Assembly (NCBI GenBank): GCA_020633495.1 | Contig: JACKDR010000002.1 | Span: forward strand, 372,001-436,000 | DNA length: 64,000 bases | Reading direction: 5' to 3' | DNA from: Kofleriaceae bacterium | GTDB lineage: Bacteria; Myxococcota_A; Polyangia; Haliangiales; Haliangiaceae | In this document: piece by piece, positions 28,869 to 38,754 of the stretch | How positions within the stretch are numbered: the first letter of the stretch is position 1 | How the letters are laid out: each line of letters opens with the position of its first letter | Position numbers and translations under genes: made by a program | The notes under the pieces: generated by a model | Seen by the model: the letters and a program-made list of their open reading frames with translations, nothing else | What the model was told of the DNA's origin: nothing | Database searches by the model: none

Positions 28869-30110
28869 ATGGCCAGGTTCGTTGCCGCGGTGATCGTCGG
28901 CGTCGCGATCGTCGCGGCCACGGCCGCGGTCGCGGTCGCGGCGCCGGACCGGACCATCGCGGTCATCGAGGTCACCGGCAACCACCGCACCCGGACCCCG
29001 ACGATCCTCACGGCCGCCGGCGTCGCGGTCGGCACCCGCGTCGACGACGCGACCGCGGCGGTCGTCCGCCAGCGGCTGCTCAACACCCAGCTGTTCAGCC
29101 GCGTCGACGTCGACGTCGGCGCCACCGCCACCGGCGCCGGCGTCACGCTCGCGATCCACGTCGACGAGCGGTGGACGCTGCTGCCGGTGCCGTTCGGCGG
29201 CGCCAGCAACGGGACCTGGGAGGCCGGCGTGGTCGTGACCGAGACCAACCTGCTGGGACGCCGCAAGACCCTGGTGGTCGGCATGTCGCTGTCGGATCGC
29301 GGCGTCGGCGGGCTGGTGTCGTACCGCGATCCCGCGGTCGCGGGCACGCCGTGGGGTTTCGGCCTCGACGTCTCGTACGAGGACCGCACGCGCGAGGAGC
29401 TCGACGGCGCCACCGTGCTGGACAAGTTCGACGAGCGACGGGAGTTCGCGGCGCTGCGGGTCGGCTACCGCTTCGAGCGCCGGCTGGTCGTCGGCGGCGG
29501 CTGGTTCGGGTTCTCGACCACGCCGACCGCGGTCGACGGCTTCACCGCGCCGACCGCGTCGGGGCTGGTGCACGGCCCGTTCGTCGAGGCCGAGTACGAG
29601 GGCCGCGACGCCCGCGGCGTGTTCCGGATCGGCCCGTTCGCGCAGGCCCGCGTCAAGCTCGGGCTCGAGGCGCTGGGCGCGACGCGGGCCTACCGCGGCG
29701 CGGTCGCGCGCGGCGGCTACACCGCGGCGGTGGGCCCCGGCGCGGTCACGATCGGCGGGCTGTACGAGCGCTCCCACGGCGACGCGCTGGTCGACGCGCT
29801 CAACCTCGGCGGCCGCACCGGCACCCGCGGCTTCCGCAGCGGCGGGCTGTGGGCCGACGCCGCCGGGGCGGTGGTGCTCGAGGGTGACGTGCCGGTGTGG
29901 CGGCCGTGCCTGGGCACGCTGACCGGCGGCGCGTTCGTCGAGCTCGGCGATGCCGAGCGCCTGGGTACCCACACCTCGTACGCCACCGTGGGCGTCGCCC
30001 TCGACTTCTTCCTCGCGGGGATCGCCGCGCCCGGGATCACGCTGGAGATCGCGCGGTCGACCGGCTCCGACGAGCTCGTGACCGCGCTGTCGATCGGCAG
30101 CACGTTCTGA
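28869..30110 (+). CDS. Omp85/BamA-like outer-membrane protein with one POTRA domain
   Basis: A 413-residue secreted protein. The signal peptide ends AVAVAA. Residues 28-100 form a POTRA domain (IAVIEVTGNHRTRTPTIL, then RLLNTQLFSRVDVDV). From residue 120 the sequence alternates beta strands to a C-terminal strand ending in IGSTF, with the terminal aromatic residue typical of outer-membrane barrels. RGFRSGGLW near residue 320 resembles the VRGF motif of Omp85 lids. With a single POTRA it belongs to the smaller surface-antigen class, whose members insert or export proteins or lipids. Transcribed alone, convergent with the HNH gene. Confidence 0.8.
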   Translation: MARFVAAVIVGVAIVAATAAVAVAAPDRTIAVIEVTGNHRTRTPTILTAAGVAVGTRVDDATAAVVRQRLLNTQLFSRVDVDVGATATGAGVTLAIHVDERWTLLPVPFGGASNGTWEAGVVVTETNLLGRRKTLVVGMSLSDRGVGGLVSYRDPAVAGTPWGFGLDVSYEDRTREELDGATVLDKFDERREFAALRVGYRFERRLVVGGGWFGFSTTPTAVDGFTAPTASGLVHGPFVEAEYEGRDARGVFRIGPFAQARVKLGLEALGATRAYRGAVARGGYTAAVGPGAVTIGGLYERSHGDALVDALNLGGRTGTRGFRSGGLWADAAGAVVLEGDVPVWRPCLGTLTGGAFVELGDAERLGTHTSYATVGVALDFFLAGIAAPGITLEIARSTGSDELVTALSIGSTF

Positions 30111-30139
30111 GCGGCACCTCGCGGCCCGTCCGCCACGGC

Positions 30140-31435
30140 TCAGCGTGTGCGAGGATCTCCGGTGAGTGACAAGATCGTTGTCGCGTGCGTCGACCGCGCG
30201 GCGCCCGCCGGCCGCATCGATCGCTCGATCCACTGGGCCAGCGACAGGTCCATGGGGGCCGCGCCGTCGCGGCCCACGCGGACCGCGGCCGGCTCGTCCC
30301 GTTCGTCGCCGGTCCTCGGCGGCGCGTCGTACCGCCTTCCATCGGCGTGCACGAACCCGACCTGTCCCGACGCCGACCGCGTGATCTTCAAGCGGCCCAC
30401 ATGGACCGCGTCGTGATGGCCGCCGCACAGCGAGATCAGGTTCGCCAGCGTATGCCGACCGCCCTGCGCCCGCGGTCGCACGTGGTGGACCTCGACCCAT
30501 CGCGACGCCCGGCAGCCCGGCACCCGGCAGCGGCCGTGATCGCGCGCGACCACCGCCGCGCGCACCGGCGCCGGGATGGTCTGGGTCGGCTTCGCGATCA
30601 CGTGAACGTCGCCGTCGCCGTCGACCCGGCCGAGCACGCGCGCATCGCAGCGCGCGCGCGCGACGACGGTCGCCGGCACCTCGACGGTGCGGCCGCCGCC
30701 GTCCTGGGTCACGCGCTCGCAGTCGGGGCACTGCATCAAGGCGATCTGGTACGCCGCGCGCCCGCGCTTGCCGGCTCCGCTCGATGGGCCCGGCGCGCCA
30801 GCGAGCATCCCGAGGCACAGCACCCGCAGCAGCTCGTCGTCGGGCACGGCCTCGCCGCGCTCGAGCTCCAGCGCCAGCCTCGCGTCGCGCCATAGCGCGT
30901 ACGTCTCGGCGCTGACCTCGAACGACACCACGCGGCGGACCTCGGCCGGATCCACCGGATCGCCCGGTAGATCACCCGGCTTGCGCCCCGCGACCAGGGT
31001 CTCGATCTCGTGCACCGTCTTGCCGGCCGCCGCGTCGAGCCACACCCGCTCGGTGTCCTGGCGAACGACCCGGGTCAGCTCGCGCACCGCCGAGTACGAC
31101 TGCTCGCCGCGGGCCAGCGCCGCCGCGGTCCGCGGCAGGATCTGCAGCGCGCTGGCGACGCGCAGCCGCTCGCGCGCCGCCCGCGGCCCGTAGCCCAGCG
31201 TGCGCTCGAGGTACTCGTGCAGGCTGGCGTAGCCGAACCGGCGGTGCAGCTCGACCTGCTGCGCCAGCACCAGCCAGCGCGCCTCCTCGGCGTCGAGCGC
31301 GGCGCGGCGTCGGGCGACGCCGCGCAGCTGGCGATCGAGCTGTCGCCAGTCGGGGGCCGCGTCGCGGTCTCCACCGAAGCCCGCACCATCGAGTCCACTG
31401 GACACCACACCCTCGTCGTTGTCGCGATCGAACAT
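30140..31435 (-). CDS. DUF222/HNH endonuclease-family protein
   Basis: A 431-residue protein. The N-terminal 230 residues match the helical DUF222 domain (RRAALDAEEARWLVLAQQVE, then GYGPRAARERLRVASAL). The HNH nuclease site lies at about residues 310-355: GRCRVPGCRASRWVEVHH, then GGRHTLANLISLCGGHH. The zinc-binding Cys and the metal/catalytic His residues are present. These proteins are abundant in high-GC genomes, sometimes with self-splicing or retro-element links; their target is unknown. The ATG at 31435 was chosen because GGGAGGAGTGGAG directly precedes it, one of the strongest ribosome sites here. A gene-free 1.3-kb stretch lies upstream. Confidence 0.85.
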   Translation of the reverse strand: MFDRDNDEGVVSSGLDGAGFGGDRDAAPDWRQLDRQLRGVARRRAALDAEEARWLVLAQQVELHRRFGYASLHEYLERTLGYGPRAARERLRVASALQILPRTAAALARGEQSYSAVRELTRVVRQDTERVWLDAAAGKTVHEIETLVAGRKPGDLPGDPVDPAEVRRVVSFEVSAETYALWRDARLALELERGEAVPDDELLRVLCLGMLAGAPGPSSGAGKRGRAAYQIALMQCPDCERVTQDGGGRTVEVPATVVARARCDARVLGRVDGDGDVHVIAKPTQTIPAPVRAAVVARDHGRCRVPGCRASRWVEVHHVRPRAQGGRHTLANLISLCGGHHDAVHVGRLKITRSASGQVGFVHADGRRYDAPPRTGDERDEPAAVRVGRDGAAPMDLSLAQWIERSMRPAGAARSTHATTILSLTGDPRTR

Positions 31436-31916
31436 CTCCACTCCTCCCTGCGCACGCGCGCATTCCTTCTCTACCACGACGATTTCGGGCCTCCTGTCGT
31501 CGCCGTGGCGCCCCACGACCGCCCTCGACCCTTCCGCGCCGTCGTCGCCGCCCGTTTCGCGGCGCAGCGGGCCGCGCTGCGCGTCTCGTCGACGATCGGC
31601 CGCGGCATCGCGTCGGCGTCGCGTCGTCGCCCGCCAGCGCCGTCAAGGACAATCGACCGCGATCGTCCCGGGCCGTGTCTTTCTTGTCCGGTTCCCGGAC
31701 ATCGTGAAGCGCGGCTCGCACGGCCGTCACGATCCCGGCGACCGGCGCGCGCCCGCAACGCTCGCGCCCCGCGCCGAGGCGCCGGGCCCCCGTCTTCGGG
31801 CCCGGCGCCGGTGGTGGTGTGCTGCACCCACGCCGGCGCCAGCACCACGCTCATCGGGGAGCCAGCGACCAGCTGGGCCGGAGCCTCAGCCCACACAGCC
31901 CACGCCCCGACCGCGC

Positions 31917-32060
31917 CGCGTCCCCGCGTCCCCGCGTCCCCGCGTCCCCGCGCGGGCCGCGGGCCCCGCGTCCCCGCGGGCCCGCGTCCCCCGCGTCCCC
32001 ACGCGTCCCCGCGTCCCCGCGTCCCCACGGCCCCACGTCCCCGCGTCCCCGCCCCGCGTC
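31917..32060 (+). repeat. CCCCGCGT-type low-complexity tandem repeat
   Basis: About 145 bases built from CCCCGCGTCCCCGCGTCC-like units, interrupted by CGGGCCGCGGG-type variants. Only degenerate periodicity is present; coding potential is nil. Confidence 0.7.
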
Positions 32061-32166
32061 GAACCGCGCCGGCCAGCCGGCCGCGCCGCGCCGCGCCGCG
32101 CACATCCCGACCATCCCCGCAGCCCTCTCCGGAGCCTCCGGGAGCCAGCACCGACGCGACGTCCGT

Positions 32167-32231
32167 CCACCACGCCCACCGCGTCCACCGCGTGCACCGC
32201 GTCCACCGCGTCCACCACGTCCACCACGTCA
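32167..32231 (+). repeat. 9-bp CGCGTCCAC tandem repeat
   Basis: Seven or so units of CGCGTCCAC with variants (CGCGTGCAC, CACGTCCAC). It lies directly before the inverted-repeat element. Confidence 0.7.
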
Positions 32232-32265
32232 GCCCCGCCGTCGCGCTCGCCTCGCGCGGACGCTC

Positions 32266-32797
32266 GGCTAGAGCGCATCTCACAACCGGGTCGCGCCGCA
32301 CGCTTCGCTCACGCCGAGCGGAGCCCGAGCGGCGAAGCCGCAAGGGCGCAGTCGAGGCGGCGGGCCGCGGCCGGAACCCCGTCGGCGATGGCGGACCGTC
32401 TCGGCGCCCGCCCCCGCCCCCTCGACTTCGGGGCCGCGGCTCCGCCGCTCCCCCTCCGCTCCTAACGAACAGGCGGGCCAGGCCGCTGATCTTGCGTGGC
32501 GCAGCGATCGGCTGACCGCGGAGCTGGGCCTGACCGCGCTCACCCCGAGCGGAGGGGAGGTGCGCAGCACCGACCCCGCAGTCGAGGGGGCGGGCACCGG
32601 TGCGCGTCCGCGCGGGCCGGGTGCGCACCGATCCACGCCCTCTCGACTACGCCCTCGCGGCTGCGCCGCTCGGGCTCCGCTCGAGGTGAGCGAACCATGT
32701 CGACCAGGCGACCTGACCCGGTTCGTCTTGCGGCAAATCTCCGACGGCCGTCGGTCGAGCGCTCGGGGTGAGCGAGGTTGTGAGATGCGCTCTAGCC
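32266..32797. repeat. 532-bp element bounded by a perfect 22-bp inverted repeat
   Basis: The 22 bases at 32266-32287 are the exact reverse complement of 32776-32797. Inside, about 50 bases at 32300-32352 are an imperfect inverted copy of 32640-32692 (GCTCACGCCGAGCGGAGC against its complement). A copy of the dispersed hairpin repeat lies at 32581-32692. No open frame is credible. The right-hand repeat includes the TAG of rtcA (32792-32794). The form is that of a MITE or REP cluster without its own transposase. Confidence 0.65.
32581..32692 (+). repeat. Dispersed intergenic hairpin repeat, copy B
   Basis: A second copy of the element at 5302-5396: it begins GTCGAGGGGG, contains ATCCACGCCCTCTCGAC and CGCCCTCGCGG, and ends CTCGAGGTGAGCG. 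The two copies share long identical stretches separated by small indels. Confidence 0.65.
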
Positions 32798-33832
32798 GAT
32801 CGCGATCGTCGCGCCGGCGGCGTCGACGCGGGCCTCGATCGGGACGTCCAGGAACAGCCGGATCGTGTCGCGGTTGGTGGTGGCGTGGCGCGACAGCGTC
32901 GCGGTCCGGTACCGGCTGCGGCCCTGCGCCAGCGCCATCGGCAGCATGAGCTGGTCGGCCAGGTGCTCGCCCACCGGCGCGCCGCCGTCGAGGTAGGCAC
33001 GCAGCTCCGCCGCCGCCCGCGCCGCGACCTGCTCGGCGCGCACGCCGCGCCGGCCGAAGCCGGTGACCACCTCGGTGACGTCGTCGCGCGCGGCGGCCAG
33101 GACCAGCGCGTTGCCGCCGCCGTCGGCCGCGACCTCCTCGATCGCGCACGCGTCCTCGGCCAGCCCCGGCAGCTCGCGGCGCGCGGTCGCCAGCTCGCGC
33201 GCCGCGACGTCGCGCGGCACGCCGCCCGCGACCAGCGCCCGCGCGGTCAGCCGCCGCACCGGCGACGCGTCGACCAGCTCGATCGCGCGCAGCGGCCCGG
33301 GCTCGATCGTGCACACCAGCTCGCCGCCGCCCGCCGGCTCGAAGCCGTGCCGGGTCAGGGTCAGCGTGACCGCGGCGCCCATGCGCCGCAGCACCGGCAC
33401 GAAGGCCTCGGCCAGGAAGTCGAACGGCGGCGCCATCCCGTTGTGGGTGCCGCCGACGATCGTCACCCGCGACGGCCCCGGCGCCGCCAGCAGCGCCGGC
33501 AGCACCGTCTGCAGCACCAGCCCGCAGCTGCCCGCGGTGCCGATCCGGAACGTCCAGTCTCCGCCGCGCAGCGCGCCCGGCGTGAAGTCGACCGTCTGTG
33601 CGCCGACCTCGGCGCCGCGCGCGTCGCCGTCGCAGATCGCCGCCGCCGCCTGCACGCACGCCAGGTGCTGGCGCGCCAGCCCCGGCCGCGGCCGGCCGGC
33701 GCGGATGCGGCGAAACCGCACCGGCCGCCCGGTCAGCGCCGCCAGCGCCAGCGACGTGCGCAGGATCTGGCCGCCGCCTTCGCCCCGGCTGCCGTCGATA
33801 TCGACCGCGCCGCTGTCGTCGCGCTCGCGCAC
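32792..33832 (-). CDS. rtcA: RNA 3'-terminal phosphate cyclase
   Basis: A 346-residue enzyme that uses ATP to convert RNA 3'-phosphates into 2',3'-cyclic phosphates through a covalent enzyme-AMP. The N-terminus reads DGSRGEGGGQILRTSLALA, the RtcA signature. TAGSCGLVLQTVLP and GGTHNGMAPPFDFL follow. Near residue 290, GEHLADQLMLPMAL contains the His that accepts AMP. The length is normal for the family. The start GTG lies one base past the end of rtcB, so the pair is co-transcribed as rtcBA. Its stop codon is inside the right arm of the 22-bp inverted repeat. Confidence 0.95.
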   Translation of the reverse strand: MRERDDSGAVDIDGSRGEGGGQILRTSLALAALTGRPVRFRRIRAGRPRPGLARQHLACVQAAAAICDGDARGAEVGAQTVDFTPGALRGGDWTFRIGTAGSCGLVLQTVLPALLAAPGPSRVTIVGGTHNGMAPPFDFLAEAFVPVLRRMGAAVTLTLTRHGFEPAGGGELVCTIEPGPLRAIELVDASPVRRLTARALVAGGVPRDVAARELATARRELPGLAEDACAIEEVAADGGGNALVLAAARDDVTEVVTGFGRRGVRAEQVAARAAAELRAYLDGGAPVGEHLADQLMLPMALAQGRSRYRTATLSRHATTNRDTIRLFLDVPIEARVDAAGATIAIG

Positions 33833-33833
33833 G

Positions 33834-35054
<1,221 letters not shown>

Positions 35055-35117
35055 GGGTCGGCCAGTCTGCCCGACGAAACCGGCGCGCGCACGCCCGGAG
35101 TTGCGGCCGCGACGACT

Positions 35118-36443
35118 TTACCGGCCGTCCCGGGCGGCGCGGGCCGCGGCGCGGGCGCGGACCCGGGGCCGGTCGGGCTGGTGCCAGTCGGCCGGCGTCG
35201 TCACCAGGCCGCGCACCGACGACGTCTGCAGGCCGCCGCCGTCGAAGTGATCGTCGTGGGGCGCCAGCGCGACGGTCAGGTCGGGGCCGCACGCCAGCGT
35301 CGACGGCGCCAGGTCACGGGTCGCCTCGTAGCGATCGCCGAGCGCCGTGCGCGCGACGTCGAGCGTGTCGATCACGCCGCCGCCGGCGAGATCGACGACG
35401 GTGACCGCGGCGAAGCGGTCGCCGTGGACCTCGTGGCGGTACCGCTGCAGCAGCGCCAGCGCGTCGCGGCCGGGCACCGCCGCGACCACGGCGACCGCGG
35501 TGGTCAGCGCCGGCGGCGCCGGCACGGTCCCGATCAGGTGGCCGTCACCGGCGTCGAGCACGTGGACGGCCTCGACCTCGACGCCGGCCGGCGCGACGCC
35601 GCCGTCGACGATCGCCAGGTGGCGGCCGTCGTCGGTCGCGACCCGCGTGGCGTGCCGGATCGCGCGCGCCCCGGCCGCGACCGCGGCGCGCGCCGGCACC
35701 GGCGCCCGCCAGCGCGGCGTCAGCGTCGTCGCGTCGAGGCAGGTCACCGCCCAGCCGGCGTCGTCGGCGGGCGTCGCCAGCCAGCACGGGCCGGTCGCCG
35801 ACGCCGCGAACGGGTGGTCGCCGGGGCCGAGCGCGACCGCGTCGGTCGCGGTGGTGGTCGCCGTCGTCGCCAGCGTCACCGGATCGATCGCCGCCAGCCA
35901 CAGCGTGCTCGGGCGGTCGCGGCCGGGATCGCCGGCGACGCCGCGCACCGCGACCAGCCGGTCGCCGGCGCGCATCGCGGCGACCAGGACGGCGCCGTCG
36001 TCGCGCGGCGCCAGCGCGCCGATCCGCGCCGGGTGGCGCAGCGAGCGTACCCGGTACCGGTACTCCTCGCCGTGCTCCTCGACGTAGGCGACGTCGCCGT
36101 CGTCGGTCGGCGGGCCGAGGACCCAGCCGTTGCCGGTCGCGACGACGGCGCCGGTGCCGCCGTCGAGCAGCGCGAACACCGGCGGCACCGCGTCGCTGTC
36201 GGCGAAGGCCTCGTCGATCCAGGCGCCGCCGAGCTCGGCCACCAGGTAGCGACCCGCCGGCGACCACGTCAGCCGGGTCGCGCCGCTGGCGGTCGCGACG
36301 ACCTCGATCGCCATCACGCCGCGCGCGGTGGGGAGCTCGCCGCGCTGGCGGACCGCGCCGCCGCAGCCGATCGCCAGCGCGACCGCGCCGGCCACCAGCA
36401 CGGCGCCGACCCGCCGCGGCCTGGGCTCGCTCGCGTCCGCCAC
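35118..36443 (-). CDS. Beta-propeller-like lipoprotein
   Basis: A 441-residue lipoprotein (VALAIG then C near residue 27, from the GTG at 36443). The mature part has repeated beta-strand motifs with hydrophobic-Asp turns (LTWSPAGRYLVAELGG, FALLDGGTGAVVATGNGWV, VHVLDAGDGHLIGTVP) as in WD40 or YncE-like propellers. No catalytic motif is seen. TACCAT lies 7 bases before the start on the reverse strand. It stands 23 bases beyond the MFS gene's stop and could be co-transcribed with it, but it has its own promoter-like hexamer. Function unknown; probably a periplasmic binding or scaffold protein. Confidence 0.7.
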   Translation of the reverse strand: MADASEPRPRRVGAVLVAGAVALAIGCGGAVRQRGELPTARGVMAIEVVATASGATRLTWSPAGRYLVAELGGAWIDEAFADSDAVPPVFALLDGGTGAVVATGNGWVLGPPTDDGDVAYVEEHGEEYRYRVRSLRHPARIGALAPRDDGAVLVAAMRAGDRLVAVRGVAGDPGRDRPSTLWLAAIDPVTLATTATTTATDAVALGPGDHPFAASATGPCWLATPADDAGWAVTCLDATTLTPRWRAPVPARAAVAAGARAIRHATRVATDDGRHLAIVDGGVAPAGVEVEAVHVLDAGDGHLIGTVPAPPALTTAVAVVAAVPGRDALALLQRYRHEVHGDRFAAVTVVDLAGGGVIDTLDVARTALGDRYEATRDLAPSTLACGPDLTVALAPHDDHFDGGGLQTSSVRGLVTTPADWHQPDRPRVRARAAARAARDGR

Positions 36444-36450
36444 CGCCGCG

Positions 36451-36456
36451 ATGGTA
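36451..36456 (-). promoter_or_regulatory. Predicted -10 element (leaderless) for 35118-36443
   Basis: TACCAT on the reverse strand ends 7 bases before the GTG at 36443. Confidence 0.5.
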
Positions 36457-36466
36457 CCGCGGCCGG

Positions 36467-37786
36467 TCAGCCGGCGGCGATCGCCGGCTCCACCGCGCGC
36501 GCCGCGGTACGCCCGGCGCGGGCCTCGATCGCCCAGGCCGCGGCGAGCCCGGCGAGGCCGAGCGCCACCGCGGCCAGCGCCGCGGCCGCCGGGTCGAACG
36601 CGGTCGCGATGACGGCGCCGAGCAGGGCGCTGCCCACCATCGACAGCGTCACCAGCAGCTCGTCGAACGCGGCGAGCCGGCCGATGACGGCGTCGTCGGC
36701 GTGGCGCTGCAGCGCGACGTGTGACAGCACCCAGTTGGCGCCGGTGCCCATGCCCCAGGCCAGCGCCACGATCGACAGCGTCCACGGCGATCGCGCCACC
36801 GCCAGCCCGGCGACCGCGACCAGCATCGTGGTGCGCGCCGCGATCTGCAGGCCGGCGTCGCCGGCGCCGCGGCGCAGCAGGCGCGCCGCGATGGCCGGGC
36901 CGATGCCGGTGCCGGCGCCGCGGATCGCGTGCAGCAGGCCGAACGACAGCGCCACCGCGCCGAACGGCAGCGCCGCCGCGGCGACGACGTTGATCGCGAC
37001 CCAGGCCGCGCCACCGGCGAGCGCCAGCGGCATCTTGCCGAGGACCGCGCGCAGCAGCTGGCGGTCGGCGCCGGCGACGCGCAGCGCGGCGGCGGTGTCG
37101 GCGGGCGTCGCGCGCAGGATCGCCAGCACGCCGCGCGTCGCGGGCGCCTCGGTCGCGGCCGCCTCGGTCGCGGCCGCGCCGTCGGTGGCGGTGCCGTCGG
37201 TCGCGACGCCGTCGCCGACCCGCATCGACGGCAGCGTGGCGTGGATCGCCGCCGCCGCCAGGAAGGTCGCGGCGTCGATGGCCAGCGCCAGCGCCGGGCC
37301 GAGCAGGGCCGCGGCGCCGCCCAGCGCCATGCCGGCGACGTACGCGATGCTCCAGGTCGCGGCCAGCAGGCTGTTGGCGGCGACGCGATCCTCGTCGCCG
37401 ACCAGCCGGCGCAGCGCCGCGGTCTCGCCGGGCGGGATCAGCGCGGTGGTGGCGCTGCGCACCAGCAGCAGGACCTGCACGACGCCGAGCCAGCCGGCGA
37501 CCGCGGCGCCCGCCATCGCGAGCGTCGCGACGCTGGCGATCAGATCGGCGCCGACCAGGACCCGGCGCCGGTCGAGGCCGTCGACCAGGGCGCCGGCGAA
37601 CGGCGACAGCAGCGCCGCCGGCAGCGCGTGCGCCGCGAACACCAGCGCCAGGCCCATCGCGCCGCCGCCGCTGGTCAGCGCCAGGGCGCTGACCGCGACG
37701 AAGCTCAGCCAGTCGCCGACCAGCGAGACGGCGCCGGCCGCCCACAGGCGGCGGAACGCGGGGTATCGGCGGAACAGCGCGGGCAT
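36467..37786 (-). CDS. MFS transporter (multidrug-efflux type)
   Basis: A 439-residue membrane protein with 12 predicted helices. The N-terminus (YPAFRRLWAAGAVSLVGDWLSFVAV) and the loop motif DGLDRRRVLVGADL fit the MFS_3/enterobactin-exporter-like group, as does SATTALIPPGETAALRRLV. A Thr/Ala-rich cytoplasmic loop of about 30 residues (near 200) joins the two halves. The substrate is unknown. TACCTT lies exactly 6 bases before the ATG at 37786. Confidence 0.85.
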   Translation of the reverse strand: MPALFRRYPAFRRLWAAGAVSLVGDWLSFVAVSALALTSGGGAMGLALVFAAHALPAALLSPFAGALVDGLDRRRVLVGADLIASVATLAMAGAAVAGWLGVVQVLLLVRSATTALIPPGETAALRRLVGDEDRVAANSLLAATWSIAYVAGMALGGAAALLGPALALAIDAATFLAAAAIHATLPSMRVGDGVATDGTATDGAAATEAAATEAPATRGVLAILRATPADTAAALRVAGADRQLLRAVLGKMPLALAGGAAWVAINVVAAAALPFGAVALSFGLLHAIRGAGTGIGPAIAARLLRRGAGDAGLQIAARTTMLVAVAGLAVARSPWTLSIVALAWGMGTGANWVLSHVALQRHADDAVIGRLAAFDELLVTLSMVGSALLGAVIATAFDPAAAALAAVALGLAGLAAAWAIEARAGRTAARAVEPAIAAG

Positions 37787-37792
37787 GCAGGG

Positions 37793-37798
37793 AAGGTA
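37793..37798 (-). promoter_or_regulatory. Predicted -10 element (leaderless) for the MFS gene
   Basis: TACCTT on the reverse strand ends 6 bases before the ATG at 37786. Confidence 0.5.
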
Positions 37799-37916
37799 AC
37801 GAGCGAGGGCGCCGGGCTCATCCCGCGTGCCAATGGGTTAGCGGGTTGCTGACCGGACGCGACCCGGGTCGGGGCCCCGAGCCGGCCTGGCCGGGCGGCG
37901 CCGCGGCGCGCGGCGG

Positions 37917-38501
37917 CTAGAACCAGGTGATCGCGACGCCGAGGCCGGCGCTGCGCCCGGTCGAGATGTTGTTGCCGCTGTCGTCGGTCGCGGTGCCCTG
38001 GGCGACGCGGCCCTGGACGTCGAGCGCCCAGCGCTTGCCGCGCACGACCTCGAGGCCGGCGGCGAGGAACCCGGTGGGGACGTCGTCGGAGTTGCCGTTG
38101 ACGTTGGTGCCCAGGATCTTGACGCTGACGTTGGCATGGCCGTTGCCGACGCCGCCCTCGATCCACAGGATCGGCGCGACCCAGAAGCGGACGCCGACGG
38201 TGCCGACCACGTAGGTGATCGTGACGTCGTTCTCGGTGCTGGTCATGAACCACGCGTCGAGGAAGCCCGCCAGCCGGGGCGTGAAGCCATAGCCGACGTG
38301 CCCGGCCAGGCCGCCGGCCTTGCGGAAGCCACCGCAGTTGTCGCCGTCGCACGAGATGTTGCCGCCGAACGCGCCGAGGCCGCCGAACAGGCCCTGGCGG
38401 TCGAGCGGATGCGATTCCGGCTGGGTGACGTCGGCGCGCGCCAGCGCGGGCGCGGCGAGCGAGGTGGCGAGCAGGGCGGGGATGAGCAGGCGAAGTCGCA
38501 T
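37917..38501 (-). CDS. Outer-membrane beta-barrel protein (OmpA/OprF-barrel-like)
   Basis: A 194-residue protein. Residues 1-23 are a signal peptide (LLIPALLATSLAAPALARA). The mature part is alternating beta strands (GLAGHVGYGFTPRLAGFLDAW, TYVVGTVGVRFWVAPILWIEG) to a C-terminal strand ending in ITWF, the aromatic end signal for barrel assembly. One Cys pair (SCDGDNC) lies in an extracellular-type loop. An 8-stranded barrel is likely. The ATG at 38501 has a strong GGAGG site about 8 bases upstream. Transcribed alone; about 250 bases without genes separate it from the divergent BrkB gene. Confidence 0.75.
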   Translation of the reverse strand: MRLRLLIPALLATSLAAPALARADVTQPESHPLDRQGLFGGLGAFGGNISCDGDNCGGFRKAGGLAGHVGYGFTPRLAGFLDAWFMTSTENDVTITYVVGTVGVRFWVAPILWIEGGVGNGHANVSVKILGTNVNGNSDDVPTGFLAAGLEVVRGKRWALDVQGRVAQGTATDDSGNNISTGRSAGLGVAITWF

Positions 38502-38742
38502 CGAGGTTCCTCCAGGTAGATGTTCCCCTGTACAGCACTCGCCGGGCCAGTTTGTTGTGCACCGGTCACCGGCGGCCGGCCATGGTTCCGCACGCTTGGG
38601 CCGTCGCGGGCGCGCCACGGCGTCGCGCCCGCGTCACGTGAACCCGACGCGACGTCGGCGGATCCGACGGTCGCCGTCGCCGAATCCGCCAGCCGGGGCG
38701 CGACAGGTCGGAGCCGAGCGTACACCCGCGCCCGTGCGGCGC

Positions 38743-38748
38743 TATCAT
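38743..38748 (+). promoter_or_regulatory. Predicted -10 element (leaderless) for the BrkB gene
   Basis: TATCAT ends 6 bases before the GTG at 38755. The rest of the 38502-38754 intergenic region shows only GC-rich sequence without a clear -35 box or gene. Confidence 0.5.
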
Positions 38749-38754
38749 CACGGC

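Larger units (their letters stand above)
31436..32791. other. Gene-free, low-complexity intergenic region
   Basis: No convincing gene on either strand. 31685-31701 is a hairpin (TGTCCGG, loop TTC, CCGGACA). About 31917-32060 is a slippery run of CCCCGCGT-type units. 32167-32231 is a run of 9-base CGCGTCCAC-type units. 32266-32797 is the inverted-repeat element listed separately. Long open frames here encode only repetitive Arg/Gly/Trp or Pro/Arg strings and were rejected. Confidence 0.7.

Noticed and set aside
31471..32628. 385-residue reverse open frame
   Set aside because: It encodes low-complexity strings such as repeated WWT/RWT from the 9-bp repeat and crosses the inverted-repeat element; not protein-like.
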